Assembly: GCA_943735955.1 (NCBI GenBank) | Contig: OX030965.1 | Location: forward strand, 1,535,201-1,599,200 | Direction of reading: 5' to 3' | DNA from: Piscicola geometra | Lineage: Eukaryota > Annelida > Clitellata > Hirudinida > Piscicolidae | DNA length: 64,000 nucleotides | Part shown: positions 10,866-24,906 of the stretch, in pieces | Position numbering within the stretch: position 1 is the first letter of the stretch | Layout: each line of letters starts with the position of its first letter | Notes under the pieces: generated by a model | What the model saw: the letters and a program-made list of their open reading frames with translations, nothing else | What the model was told of the DNA's origin: nothing | The model's database searches: none | Translations under genes and position numbers: made by a program

Positions 10866-11165
10866 CAGACCCCCCCTTCCCCCACTTAAAAAAACATTTT
10901 TTTAACTTCTATTTTTATACGAATATTAAGTTTACAATGAAAAGTTTTATGTTAGACAGCTATAACTACACATACTCACAATGTATTAATATTTATAAAA
11001 AATCTTTTTTATGCCATGTTTGACAATTATGTTTGCATCAAAACAAGAGTTTAAAATGTTTTTATTGAAAAATGTGTGAGGGGTCCACATTAAAGCAAAC
11101 CCCCTCACCACCAAAATGTTGGGGGGTCTGGACCCCAGAACCCCCCCAGGATCGCCGCCCATGAT
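10866..11165 (-). repeat. Copy of the GGCGATCCTGGG repeat family (reverse)
   Basis: At the right end the reverse strand reads GGCGGCGATCCTGGGGGGGT followed by TCTGGGGTCCAGACC. The interior words ATGCCATG, GACAATTATG and ACTCACAATGTATTA match 16200-16275 and 16640-16720. The left end at 10866 is another G/C-rich block (CCCCCCCTTCCCCC). It looks like a small DNA-transposon derivative with G-rich termini. Confidence 0.65.
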
Positions 11166-11169
11166 CACT

Positions 11170-11745
11170 AGTGACACGTTACTTATATTTTCGATGAAAA
11201 TTTCACAGAAACTAAAAAAAATATGGAATTTGTATGATGCAAAAAGGTTTTTTTGAAATAATTAAATAAATTGTTAAAAAATTCTGAAAACTCAAAAAAG
11301 TTAGTTTTAAATAGAAATGTGGTAAATAGGTTAAACAATTAAAGTTTAAATGTTACGTTTTAATTTTGAATCTCTATAAGCACGTCTCTTTAAAAGGCTG
11401 AGCAGCACTGTGGTATTATAATAAGGGTTAGCTTTCTGCTCTGTGGGTTTTTCCTTCTGATTTCGATTCATGATAAGTCCAACTTTTTAAATTAGAAAAA
11501 TGATTTAGTAGAATCCTATATTAATATAGTTACTAATTTGTTGTACATTTTTAGATAAATTTATTATTATAAATATTTTAAAACATGTTTTCACCAAATA
11601 GATGAAAATGAAAGTCAATTTTTTATTGAAACTGTGACTTGAATTATTTTCGAAATAAAACATATTTACGCATTTTAACGAATAAAAAATAAATATTTTG
11701 CACCATCGAACAAATTAAGCTGTGCATTAGATACAGGGAATCAAA
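11170..11745. other. No gene seen
   Basis: AT-rich intergenic-type DNA; nothing recognised. Confidence 0.55.
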
Positions 11746-11746
11746 T

Positions 11747-13275
11747 AATAATTGGGACATTTTCACTAATTTTTCATTTTCAGTTTAAAATAATAATTAT
11801 CCCTTTTTTATTATGTTTTTTCAAGATATATGATTTAATAATCATTTTTTTATATGAAAAACAACATAATTTGGTAAATGATATTTTATAAATTTATAAC
11901 CTGAGAAAGCAAAGTTGATTTAAAAAATGATAGCCAAACAAGTATTGGGACACTTTACATATTTTCACTTCTTTGTCTATTAGATAATCTAATAACTTAA
12001 TTCAGCCATTTTTTCTACTATAAAAACACATGAAGATTATAAAAATCTATAATTTCAATATAAATTATTTTTTTAACGAATAATGAGCAATACTGGCCAT
12101 AAAGAATAAAAAATATCAATTGATACTGAAAAATGATAATGAAACACGATAACAATGAAATAAATATTATAAAAATAACTCAATTCATGAATTTTCCTAA
12201 ATCTACAGTTTTTATTATATAGGAAAAAGTCAATTTTTTATTAAACAAGTCAAATTCTTGTGCTCATCGGAAGACCAGTTTGACGGATTACAGGAAAACA
12301 ATAAGAGAAGGGAACAAAAAAATAAACTTCGGCAAAAAAAGTATGAATTAATTGCCACACATTTTCCAATTCACTGTTAGTTTGAAAACCATAAGAAATA
12401 GAACAAAAGAATAAAGGTTACACGGCAGAATGGCAAGGCGGGCAGCTTATGTATCATAAGCAAATATGAAGAAGGGGTAAGATTGAGCAAAAAAACCTAT
12501 TTTGAAACAAGAGTCCTTTGGAGTAATGTATTATAGTCTGATGATTCAAAATATACATTTTTTGGTGCAGATAGAGACCAAAAAGCTTTTAGGCAGCAGG
12601 AGAAAAGTTTTCATTAAATTGCACTATAGCGTCTTTGAAACATGAAAATGGTTCTTATATTGTTTGGGATTCAATGAGTTAAGAGGGAGTTCGTGAATCA
12701 ATTTTATTGATGGCATATTGTATGAGAATAGTTGGATATAAATTTTGAGAGATAATTTAAAAGCATCTGCAAAAAAATTATGCATAGAGAAATTTTTTAT
12801 TTTCTAGCACGATAATGATCCCAAGCACACAGCTAAGTCAGTAGTGAAATATCTTAATAAAAACGAACTTATTAATTGGAATGAGTTGTCGAGTCTTTTG
12901 GTATAAACGTCATTGAGCTTTTATGAAAAAAAGTGAAATTTATCTCAATGACGTTCATTTGACCAATGTCCAGGGGAGGAACCATCAAATCCTTGCGGCT
13001 TAAAATGAAATTAACCTAAAGTGTTGAAAAAATAAGTAGAATCTATTCCAAGAAGAATCTAGAAACTAATATATCAAAAAAGAGCACCAGCTAAATATTA
13101 ATTTATCTTCAATGACAATTTTATGAAAAGTGTCCCAATACATATTTAACTATCATTTTTTACATCAACTTTTCTTTTTCAGATTATAAGTTGATAAAAT
13201 ATTATTTCAACGAAATTGTGTTCTTTTTCACATAAAAGAATGATTATAAAATCATATATCATTAAAAACATATCC
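11747..13275 (+). mobile_element. Tc1-like transposon with long inverted repeats and internal direct repeats
   Basis: The left arm (about 11812-11970) is inverted at the right (13128-13275). Shared words include GATATATGATTT, AAATGATAG and TATTGGGACAC. An outer direct-repeat-like copy of ATTGGGACATTTTCACTAAT at 11750 and an inner copy at 11945 suggest the IR/DR architecture of Tc1 elements. The right outer repeat is missing where hAT-B inserted at 13284. Confidence 0.78.
12620..12905 (+). pseudogene. Tc1-like transposase remnant
   Basis: HENGSYIVWDSMS (about 12639) corresponds to the Tc1 segment before the second catalytic block. HDNDPKHTAKSVVKYLNKN (about 12811 onward) contains the DNDPKHTA signature holding the second catalytic Asp. 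Stops and frameshifts lie between the pieces. The third acidic residue region (normally SPDLNPIE) is unrecognisable. Upstream at about 12255 a short IGRP-like helix-turn-helix linker can be guessed. It is a dead copy. Confidence 0.85.
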
Positions 13276-13283
13276 GTTTCAAC

Positions 13284-15287
13284 CAGTGGCGCAACCAGGG
13301 GGGGACTGGGGGGGGGGGCTCAAGCCCCCCCAGACCTTTTCGAAGGGTCCCGCAATTTTTCGAAAATCGATGAGTTTTTTTGGTGGTGGGGGGGGGAGGG
13401 GTGGTAATGAATTTTTCAATGTGCCATAGGACAATGATATTTTTACTGGATGGCCATCGGGTCTTTAACTCATGAAACATTTCATATTTCAACACAGAAC
13501 ACAGAGATCCCACCAAAATAACATTAACATGTCACAAATTCTGAGAAGAAATAGAGCACCACTAGACCTTAACTACACTTTTAAATCTTTACACTTTTTA
13601 TATGTAAATTTTTCAAGCCATGACACAGTATATAAAGAACAAATCAGATAGACAAAATAACTCTCGAGCTTTCAGAATTATCCAACCTTCATGGAAAGGA
13701 TGCAGAAACTGTGTAAAGACAGCTCAAAATCACATCAACACATCAAGTTTACGTGCGTATCAGTCTGATCTCATTGCATGTATCGAACTGCAAGAATTCT
13801 CTTGAGCAACAAGCCTTCAGCCCGAGTTGCATTATATGCTCGATGTTGTTCTGACTCTGCCAGTTACTTCATCAGATGCAGAAAAAGCATTTTCTAAACT
13901 TCGGCTTATTAAAACTCATCTTAAGACGACTGTATCTGCATGTCGTTTGCAAAGCTTGTTTGAGAATATCTGCTACCAAAACAGCTACTGCACTTCTTCC
14001 AGTAAATGAAATGGTGAAAAGATTTTCACAAACTGATCAAAAAATTATTTTGTAACTGAGAACACATCAAAATTTAGTTGAAACTAAATATTTGAAAAAA
14101 AATTATAGACTGTTTAGGATCTCATATCAAACTTATTTTTTTACATTTTACCTTAGTTTAAAAAATTATGACGTAACTTTAAGAATACTATGCAACTTAG
14201 TTTTTAGTTTTTCTTTTGTATCATTAATAAACTATCTAAATTATAATTGGTAGTTTTTATTTAGCCCATTTACCGCCGCTACCCTAGAAAAAAAGTTAAC
14301 ATGAATTTTACATTTAGACTTGCATTATATGCTTATAGGAATAACTCAAGCAAAATTCAAAACAATTATTTCTTAAGTAAGAAATGATAAATAAATTTAT
14401 TCAAACCACATTTATTAAACAGAAATAAATTTCAATTGCAAATAGTTCGATAAAATTCAGACTTCTAAGTATTTTATTTGTTATAATATTAATAATAATT
14501 ATTTTAATTACAACAAAGCAAATTATTTAACGTGAATTACAACAGCACTCATAAACTGTCGTGCTGTTTCAAAGACGACACTGACGACGAATGTTATCTT
14601 TATTTTAATTTCATATTCGACCTATGAGAGGTTAAAAAATTCAATTCTTTTCAATACAAGCTTCAAGCGTGAAGCATTTGCGGTTTGGAATTTTTTATCG
14701 AAACATAAAAATCAACATTCCTCTACAAAATTCAGTTTTTAATTTTAATTTTATAAATTTCATAATACATTAACATTAAAATAATAATTTTCTTATTATT
14801 ATAATGACTAGATTTATTAAAACTCATATGAAATCTTATCATGTCAAAGTTGCGAAAACGCACCATTGATTTTTAAAAGCATTGAAAACGTTTTACAAGT
14901 TATTTTGAATATTTAAAAAATTTATTCAAGTATAAACTATTTTTTCACACTGAAATTAAGACAAAAATTGTATAAATATACTAAAAATAGAACGAAAAAA
15001 TTGAACAATTATCTAAGCGAAGAAAGATTGTTTTGAGAAATTTTAAATGTGAACATGATATAAAAAACTATAAATAATAAAATGAAAAAAGTTTAAATTT
15101 AACTTATAAAATTTAAATTTAAAATTTATTGTACAAAATATGTGAAAAATCTCGGTATTAAAACAGAAAGAAAATATAAAAATTGATGTTGCAAAACGCA
15201 ACAGCTGCGTTAAATGGATTAAACAATTATTTTTTTTTACTAAAGTTGAGCCCCTTCCCCCAGCATTTTTTGCTGGTTGCGCCCCTG
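13284..15287 (+). mobile_element. hAT-B with perfect 8-bp TSD
   Basis: Starts CAGTGGCGCAACCAG and ends CTGGTTGCGCCCCTG, inverted repeats matching at 14 of 15 positions. It is flanked on both sides by GTTTCAAC (13276-13283 and 15288-15295). At 2004 bp it is shorter than an autonomous hAT and carries only transposase fragments. A second, truncated copy starts at 24907. It inserted at the right edge of the Tc1-like element. Confidence 0.93.
13620..14009 (+). pseudogene. hAT-B transposase C-terminal remnant (hATC)
   Basis: The second frame (13827-14009) reads LTLPVTSSDAEKAFSKLRLI followed by KTHLKTTVSACRLQSL. This is the dimerisation domain of ZMYM1-type hAT transposases, usually LTLPV...ERSFSKLKLIK. 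Here the usual Arg of the ER pair is Lys. The preceding frame (13620-13803) may be an upstream exon piece but has no clear domain. The remaining transposase is deleted. Confidence 0.78.
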
Positions 15288-15295
15288 GTTTCAAC

Positions 15296-15500
15296 CAATT
15301 GCAAAATTTTATTCATGCCACTGCTGAAGCCCAGTGTAGTGTGGGCGGCAAAAATATTTTTACGAAGTATTTATAATATTATAACATATTACGTTTTATA
15401 TTAAGTAACCTTATACTCGTAAAATTTGATTAAATTAAATTAACTTGTGATTTCTTTTTACTTGAAAACGCTGAGAATTAACCCATTTTTGCTCGAATTG
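15296..15500. repeat. Dispersed repeat P, copy 1
   Basis: Closely matches 37030-37205: TTTATTCATGCCACTGCTGA, the following AAGCCCAGTGTAGTGTGGG, later TTAAGTAACCTTAT and CTTGAAAACGCTGAG. Class unknown. Both copies were hit by other elements within about 20 bp of the same spot. Confidence 0.75.
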
Positions 15501-16080
15501 TTTGTTTACTTTATTTTTACAATTTCCTTTTGATTAAAAAAAAAAAATTAGATATGATGAAAAATGTTCTGTCTAGAATCAAAAATGTAAATGTTCTAAT
15601 AATGGAACACTGAGCATGAACGGGAGAAAAAATGTAACAATGAATGAAATGTTTTGTTATCAAAACATTTAAAAACATTGTTTTTCATATTAATTTGATC
15701 TCTTGAAAATCAATATAAAATTAGTTTTAAATGAAATTAATAAAAAAAATTTAAATGGTTTCTAAGCATTTTCCACATATCTAGTTGTGTTTTTTTTGCA
15801 AAGAACGCACTTTGTTTGCTTTTCTGCTGAAATTAAATAATGTTCTAGCTTATCAAACAGGGCTTAGCACTTGACTTTCTTCAAGTTTGCCAATTTTGCG
15901 TCTTCCACTACCTAAGGAAGAGTGGCATATATAGAGGAAGCTATTTTCCTTTGTTGATATCCATCGTTGACACAAAAAAGAGGATTGCGGCCCTTGACAT
16001 TTTTTATGATACAAACTAGAAAGTTATCATTCCAAATTAATATCTTACTATTAGATGTTTTTTCCAGTTTATAATCAAAA
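15501..16080. other. No gene seen
   Basis: AT-rich DNA with no recognised frame or repeat. Confidence 0.5.
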
Positions 16081-16082
16081 GA

Positions 16083-16300
16083 ACCATGTGCGGCGATCCT
16101 GGGAGGGTTCTGGAGTCAGTTGGGGGGGGGGGTCTACCTTAATGTGTTTCCCCCCCCCCCCCCCCCCCCCCCCTTTTTTTTTCTTTTTTTATTTAAAAAT
16201 TCTCATTTTTATATGAGCATAATCGTCAACCATGGCATAAAAGTGAGTATTTATACAGTAATACATTGTGAGTATGTAGTTATAGTTTGGGCTTGAAGGA
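16083..16300 (+). repeat. GGCGATCCTGGG repeat, copy with 24-bp poly-C run
   Basis: Begins GCGGCGATCCTGGGAGGGTT. It contains 24 consecutive C residues at 16150-16173 and the family interior (CAACCATGGCATAA, ACATTGTGAGTATG). Confidence 0.7.
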
Positions 16301-16384
16301 GGGTTGCATGCTCACCCGATGTTCTGTGCGAACGTCTCAAAGAAGTCGAGTTCCTTCAGGGACTCTTTCGGAACACTCAACATC

Positions 16385-16386
<2 letters not shown>

Positions 16387-16409
<23 letters not shown>
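16387..16409. repeat. (GTT)n microsatellite
   Basis: A short pure GTT run. Confidence 0.9.
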
Positions 16410-16415
<6 letters not shown>

Positions 16416-16557
16416 CTAGAAGAAGTTGTTGTGGAGAATTGGTCAGTTGTTTATGTTGCTGAGCTGTCATCATCCTCTATAACTATAACTATAACTTTAG
16501 CTGTCTAAAACAAATATATTTTTTGCTTTCTTCACCTATTTTCTTTTTATCTCTATG

Positions 16558-16880
16558 GCGTAGGCGGGAATCCTGAGGGGGTCCTGGGGTTCACTTTTAT
16601 AAGGAACCCCTCACTCTTTTAAAAATACACATTTCTTAACTCTCATTTTGATACGTGTCTAATTGTCAACCATGGCATAACAAAATGCTAATACGGTAAC
16701 ACATTCTGAGTATGTATGGGCAGCGATGCTAGGGGGGTCCTGGGGTCCATCTTAGCATGGATCTCTCTCAATTTTTAAAATACAATAATTTCTTAACTCT
16801 TATCTTAATACAAGCATAATTGTCAACCATAGCATAAAACAGATTTTTACTCAATAATATATTTTGGGTGAGGATAGTTA
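16558..16880 (+). repeat. Two further tandem copies of the GGCGATCCTGGG family
   Basis: Units begin near 16558 (GGCGGGAATCCTGAGGGGGT) and 16719 (GCAGCGATGCTAGGGGGGTC). Both carry CTTAACTCT, then AATTGTCAACCAT.GCATAA, about 160 bp apart and in the same orientation. Confidence 0.7.
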
Positions 16881-16992
16881 GAGTGATAGCTGCCTGATGC
16901 AAAATTATTCTCTGCTGACTCAAATATTCCTCCACCTACTCTTTTTATATATATGGATTTAAATTAAAGAATTAAATGTATAAAAAAAATTT

Positions 16993-18363
16993 ATGATTTT
17001 TAAATTTTCGCAAGAAGACATTCAGGATGCTTTTCAGAAACATTGGTTCACTTTTTTCAAGCTAGACAGATTAACATTTTCATTTAAAAAATCATTCCTC
17101 TTGTGTTACTTATTTTGCATGGGTGATGTTTATAGGGAGGTTCTGAGATCCACCTTAATATCAACCCTGCTGATGATTTTAGCTCATTCTATCCTTAGAA
17201 ACACAGTGTGCACTGTTAATGCCGAATCATGCCAGTTTGGTGTTGTGGTTGATGTCACACAAGACTGCAATCAGGAATCGATATGCATTCGTTTTGTTGA
17301 TGAAGCTCTAAATGTTAATGAACAGTTTATTGGTTTATTCAGCCCGCCAGACACGACCAGACAAACATTATCTGCTATAGTAAAAGATGTTCTGATCAGA
17401 ATTATGCTAGCCATAAAAAAACCTCAGAGCTCAGACCTATGACGGCGCTGCTAACATGAGCGGCCGATAAAAGGGTTGTCAGGCTGTTATCAGCAGTGAG
17501 CGTCCGCTTGCATTGTTTTTCCACTGTTCTGCACACTGTGCATATCTTGTTGCCCAGCACACAACTGCCGCAAATTCCTTTGTAACCAATTCACTTTAGT
17601 TTGTCCATAAGTTAGGTGCCTTGTACAATCGTTCAGGAAAGTTCAAGATACATTTTATGATGTTTTAGTGTCTCTCATAATTGACTTTCTTGATGAAGCA
17701 CTGAATAAAAAGTATAGTATGAAAATTCTTTCTCCTACAAGATGGCTGTGTCTTCTGTGCTTGAACATTATGAAGTGGTACTTGTTAGCTTGGAATAATT
17801 TGCTTCCATTGGTACTGCCGATGAAACAGCTGTAAAGGCACAAAGCTTTTTTTCAACAGAGCACTACTGCACTGGCCCTCAAGGTAGTTGATTTGGTGTT
17901 TTCACTTCTAGAACAGTTAAACAAGTCGTTGCAATCAGCAAGTGCCAAGGTCAGTAGAATGGTTGCAGCGACTGATTCAGTTGTGCAAGAACTGCGTCGC
18001 CTACGATCAAATGAACAGTTTAACGCCATTTTCAGAGATGTCATCCGTATGGTTTTGGCATATTATCTCGAGCCGATTGCTGTATCTTGGATGCGAAAGC
18101 CACCACAAAAGTATTGTGGGCTGTACCCAGCTTATGAAGCAACAGCACCAAAGGAAAATTATCAAGCAGCGTATTACGCTGTCATAGACATTGCAATAAT
18201 GCAACTCACAGAAATATTCAATCGAAATTCTTCTGGTTTGCGTTCACACTTGCAGCTGGAGACAATGTTGCTAACTGGTGAAGTGAATCATGATATTTCC
18301 AAGCAGTATCGGGTGTTAAATGCAGCTATTTTTTGTCCACAGTTAGTTATGTTTAAAGTCTAA
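16993..18363 (+). pseudogene. ZMYM1-like hAT transposase (DUF4371-type), broken into two frames
   Basis: The first frame (16993-17442) contains FGVVVDVTQDCNQESICIRF and VDEALNVNEQFIGLF, the region around the first catalytic Asp of ZMYM1-like hAT proteins. A frameshift follows. The next frame gives TYDGAANMSGR, then SSERPLALFFHCSAHCAYLV, which carry the conserved YDGAANMSG and HC..H motifs. The second long frame (17893-18363) has SLLEQLNKSLQSASAKVSRM and YYAVIDIAIMQLTEIFN, typical of the all-alpha insertion. The hATC end is not found. A moderately young but dead copy; its outer TIRs were not located. Confidence 0.85.
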
Positions 18364-18384
18364 CATTTTTATTTCGTTTTTTTG

Positions 18385-18500
18385 GCGGGGTTTCATCAAA
18401 AGTACCAACTTCCAATATTAAATAATCTAGTGAACTATATTCCATTCGGACGTAACGAATTTACAATTTTTCCGATTTTTTGTCTACTTATGCCCCCCTA
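18385..18500. repeat. Dispersed repeat Q, copy 1
   Basis: Matches 37230-37350: AAAGTACCAACTTCCAATAT, GACGTAACGAATTT and a C-rich word (GCCCCCCTA or TTCCCCCCTA). Class unknown. Confidence 0.65.
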
Positions 18501-18509
18501 CCTATAGTG

Positions 18510-19600
18510 GCAAAAGAAAAGTATCTTTATTCAGTATCGAACTTTTTTTATTTTTGGCAATACAAATATTAATAGTTGATAAAAAAAGAATTTGCAATAC
18601 AGCAAAGAATACTAAACAGTATCGCTGGTACTGTATTAGCCGTAACCAGAGGAAGAACCCCCCAAGATTTTCCGCAGATTGCCGCCTCTTAAAAGAACCC
18701 CTAGAAGTTTTTTAACTGTGTATATTTCAAGTCTCAGCAGAACTGACATTTTTCTATTCTGTTGGACCTTATTGTTTTACAGTATGCACAAGCTCTTCTT
18801 TAAAGTTCATCAATTAACTTCAGTGAGCTAAAACTTCTACCTTCATAAAATAAATTTGGTAATTTTAAAAATAAAATCAAAGTATTTTTTTCTTCTTTAA
18901 ATGAGCATTTAAAACCCCCATAAATATAATTTTAAGATAATCAACAAACTATTAAAACATATTGTAGTTAATTCACTCGCGAACAAATTTCAATTTTAAA
19001 ATAAAATATTTACTCGTTTTTTAATTTCTGTTGATATTTTTTCTTGATGTTTCAACATTGAAACACTGAGCAAATACGAGTTAAAGTTGAGGATGACTAG
19101 CACATAGGTATTTTATACTATTTCGTAAAATTGTTTTTTCTAATGTAAAAAAGCGTGAGACGTTAAAGTTAAGAAGCAATTATGAAATATGTTGTGATGA
19201 CTCCCACAGATACTCAATGGCACGACAAACAAATCTCTTTTTTCTTTCCTTCCTCTTCCTTCTGTTCATCGCCTTCAAGTGTCAAGCTCCACTAACAGGT
19301 TTGTTATTAAGCAGATGATGTCGGTGTGTTGATGATGGATATGAAGGTTGTGTGGAGGTAATGGAAAAGATTATACGCTTTTGCTTGCAAGTATAATGAT
19401 GGTTGTTATAATGAGAAAGCATGAAAATGTAAAAAAAAGGGGGAAAAAATTATTATTATATTTTTGGATCATATCCGCCAAAGCGGTTCAGAATTTAACT
19501 AGCTTCGCCTATATGTACAATGCTGGCAAATGTTGGAACACATTCACACAACTATGTATATTCTGTGTGACCCCTGTAATTGACCCCTTGCACTTCTACC
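18510..19600. other. No gene seen
   Basis: AT-rich sequence, including a pyrimidine-rich stretch at 19230-19280. The frame at 19348-19746 is mostly microsatellite. Confidence 0.55.
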
Positions 19601-19603
19601 ACA

Positions 19604-20154
<551 letters not shown>

Positions 20155-20440
20155 ACTTTTTTAAACAATTTATTCCATCAAGCTCAAATAGTCATTTCAA
20201 ATCATGTCAAATAGACATTTCAAACGTGAAGTAGAAAATAAAGTGTTGAAACTCTCCACAAGAATAGTTAGACTGCTACAGCGGAACTGATGACTTGAGT
20301 CTCTGGGCCCTGCTTCCAGACAACTCACTTTGAATCTCTTTCATGCAGTTTTGACAGAATGTCTCTCGAGTCGTTTCCAAACCCCTGAATTGATCAGTAT
20401 TAAAATTATCTTTTTGCAAACTTGTATTTATCGATGCCTA

Positions 20441-20457
20441 AATAAAAATAAAAATAA

Positions 20458-20511
<54 letters not shown>

Positions 20512-20538
20512 TATTATTATTATTATTATTATTATTAT
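20441..20538. repeat. (AAT)n/(ATT)n perfect inverted microsatellite
   Basis: AAAAT units run into AAT repeats to about 20511, then switch to ATT repeats to 20538. The two halves can pair as a hairpin. Confidence 0.95.
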
Positions 20539-20540
20539 CG

Positions 20541-20775
20541 GTGGCTGTTAAAATTTTCGAGAGAATATGTTTCTGTGGCAAATATTTTCCATCACAGGCG
20601 GCAATGAAAAAACATAAGGTCGTCCACTGCAATATTCCTGCTAGTGAACATATGGCAGAAGAATCAGAAGAAGAGGCTGCCACTCAATTAGCAATTGAAG
20701 ATTCAAAAACAGATGTTTTAATTATCAAAAAACATGTTTGAATGGCTGAAGTCAGAATTTTCTGTTGATTGAACG
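20541..20775 (+). pseudogene. C2H2 zinc-finger C-terminal fragment of a repetitive gene
   Basis: ICFCGKYFPSQAAMKKHKVV followed by HC gives a C-x-C/F..H..H finger-like motif, then an acidic segment (EESEEEAATQ). After a frameshift near 20740 the strand reads NMFEWLKSEFSVD then stop, which resembles the short ending of a family often found in invertebrate repeats. No start or upstream exon is visible. Function unknown; the similarity judgement is from memory of patterns, not a search. Confidence 0.45.
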
Positions 20776-21316
20776 ATGGTGGATAATTTGTTTATTACAT
20801 TTTTATTACACTGTTTTACTAAAATGATTTTGAACAATTATTATTTCATTAAGAATTTTTCATGAAAATAATTGGAATTTCTAAATAAATATTTGTGAAC
20901 ACATACTCTTTGTATTGTTGTAAATTTCTCCAACATATTTAATGATTTAATTTTCGGTAAATTATACGTTTTTGGACCTCCACAACTAGGGGGGGAGGGG
21001 GGGTTAAGTCAAAAGTGAAAATAAGCAAAAAGTTTGTGGACGTCTTTTATGGATGGCCCCTTACTTGCAATTTGTCACTTTAAACAAGGAATATGCACTT
21101 CTGAAGATGATCCAGCTTATGTCATTCGTTTCACACACAACATTTCTTTCTGAATTGGAGCAGAGTATGAATAACTAGAATTCAGAATCCAATGGTCAAG
21201 AATTGCCACATCCTTAAACAATTGAAATATTTATTTGAAAAATGAGAGAGTAAAAAAACTATTAGAAGAAAATAAAAGTTCAAAATATATACCAAACAAA
21301 GAAAACTTCAAAAAAT

Positions 21317-21952
21317 ATGCTCAATAAAAGACTACAAACATATGTAACTTCAGATTCTGAAATTGAAGATACCTCAATGATTACTAACTCATCCATTAAA
21401 CGTTATAGAAAAGAATCTGAGGTAAGTTTTAAGAGTTGTCCTCTTGTTTGGTGGCAAAAACACGAAGGAGCATATTCGGCTCTTGCGAAACTGGCAAAAA
21501 AATACTTGTCATCTCCTGCAAGTAGGGTCGCATGTGAACGTATATTCAGCTTGTCAAAGCACATACTTAGCAAGAAAAGAGTCTCTTTAGATCCAACTAA
21601 TGTTGAAAAATTTGTTTGCTTGAGTAACTTGCTCAAAATGGATGTGTGAAAAAATTATTTTCATCATTTATGAATTCGTTCTTATTCTTTCACATGTGGA
21701 TTACTTTTTTGCTTGAGTAACTAGTGCATTTTTGTTCATTTAAAGGTTCTTTTTTCTCTTTAAAATGTTGATTACTTTTACATAAAAAATTCTGATAACA
21801 ATTTTATTAAATTTTTTGATACATTAAAAACAATTTTTTTTACTAATGTCAAATATGCTAAAAACATTGCGTTAAAATACGATTAACGCACGATTAATAA
21901 TTTATTCGAACGATTAACGGCGATTAAAATTTTTAATCGTGGAACAGCTCTA
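21317..21952 (+). mobile_element. hAT element 3' part (ZBED-like), hATC plus GATTAACG-rich end
   Basis: The frame 21317-21649 encodes PLVWWQKHEGAYSALAKLAK, then YLSSPASRVACERIFSLSKH and KKRVSLDPTNVEKFVCLSNL. That is a well-conserved hATC dimerisation domain with the canonical CER.FS core. About 240 bp downstream the element ends with tandem CGATTAACG-type motifs (21880-21935) and GGAACAGCTCTA, whose reverse TAGAGCTGTTCC is a typical hAT terminus. The 5' half is not recognisable. (ATT)n follows the end. Confidence 0.8.
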
Positions 21953-22299
21953 ATTATTATTATTATTTATTTATTTTATATTTCATATATATATATACAC
22001 TGTGGTCTGAAAAAACATACCACTGTATATTTGTCTATAACTTTAGAAAATATTAATCAGGTTTCGATTTTTTTCTCACTTTTCTACTCAAAAAAAAAGG
22101 AAATAAGATTTAACAGAGTTTTAATTGATTTTTTCAATACGCTGTACTTTTATTTAGCGAAACTTGAACAAGTGTAAAATAAGCAAAAACCGTTTTGTAA
22201 GACACATAAAAATGATGTTTTAAATTGAAGTTTTAAATTTTAAAATTGTTGTTTTTTATATTTATTTCATAAAATTTGTCTCTGTTGCGAACGCGTTCA

Positions 22300-22580
22300 A
22301 TTTTCAGCCAGTCGGTGATGGTTTCTGTGGGCGTGTCAAAGCTTGGCCGAACGCATCTGATTTTTTTGCGCTTCAAGTTAAAATCAATGGCGCATATTAC
22401 AGAGATGGGCTGTTGAGAGAAGAGCCACTGCCTGTGATAAAGGACATTTCAAGTAGCATCGTTTTTCAGCAAGAAGGCGCGCCATCACACTGGGCGCGTC
22501 AAACAGTCAGCTTGTTAAAGCAAGAAACACCTGCATACATCACCCAAATAGGCGTATCCAGGGAGAAGCAATGAATGGCT
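22300..22580 (+). pseudogene. Mariner-like transposase fragment
   Basis: VMVSVGVSKLGRTHLIFL, then after a one-base frameshift INGAYYRDGLLREEPLPVIK, followed by SSSIVFQQEGAPSHWARQTV. This is the central DDE region of mariner-type transposases. The expected catalytic Asp in FQQDGAPSH is Glu here. The following (W)P.NSPDLNPVDY block is absent. An inactive relic. Confidence 0.8.
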
Positions 22581-22871
22581 GATGCTGGAAACCTATTTTG
22601 TTAAGTGGAAAAATGTGTATAAATTTTTTAAGACATACATACAAATAACATAATAAAATTAGTTACCTATAATCATTGGTATATAATACAGTATATCCCT
22701 GTTTTATTTGTAGTGCCGTTCTGTTTAATTGCGAAATATTCTAATATGTTAGAACCGGTAACCAATATGTTATTAACAGAGTCGTTCGAAAATATAAAAA
22801 TGGTCAAAGATATCTATGACGTTTATAAAATCAGATGAATTTGTTTCCAACATGAAGGAGGCACTACAATT

Positions 22872-23009
22872 TTGCTCACTCTACCGTGCACCACCAGCAC
22901 TATAGAACGTTCATCAAGCTCCTTTCGTCGAATTGAAACATGGCTGAGAAGCACTGTTAGTGAAAACCGACATAATGGATTGGCCATGTTGGGCATTTAT
23001 CGTCAATGA
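22872..23009 (+). pseudogene. hATC fragment of a further hAT family
   Basis: LLTLPCTTSTIERSSSSFRR, then IETWLRSTVSENRHNGLAML and GIYRQ stop. This is the dimerisation tail of the hAT subgroup whose consensus reads LLTLPVTTCTAERSFSSLRRIKTWLRS. One open exon-sized piece is left, with no recognised sequence upstream. Confidence 0.8.
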
Positions 23010-23118
23010 ATTTCATGTACCAAAAAACAACTTATCCAAAAATGAATGGCATAGTTTATCCCTCAAAAGTTTATTAAATACATTTTTTCTTCTGTATAAT
23101 ATGTAAATAAACTATTTT

Positions 23119-24810
<1,692 letters not shown>

Positions 24811-24814
24811 AAGC

Positions 24815-24906
24815 CATTCGGGGATGGCTCAGATGGATAAACGTCGGACTTGAAAACCGAAGGTTGCCTATTCGAATCTCTCTTATGCAACCAGGTATAT
24901 ACCAGG
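24815..24906 (+). mobile_element. SINE-1 copy, 3' truncated
   Basis: GGGGATGGCTCAGATGG and TATTCGAATCTC mark the A- and B-box-like motifs; sequence stops at ATACCAGG where hAT-B sequence begins. Confidence 0.78.
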
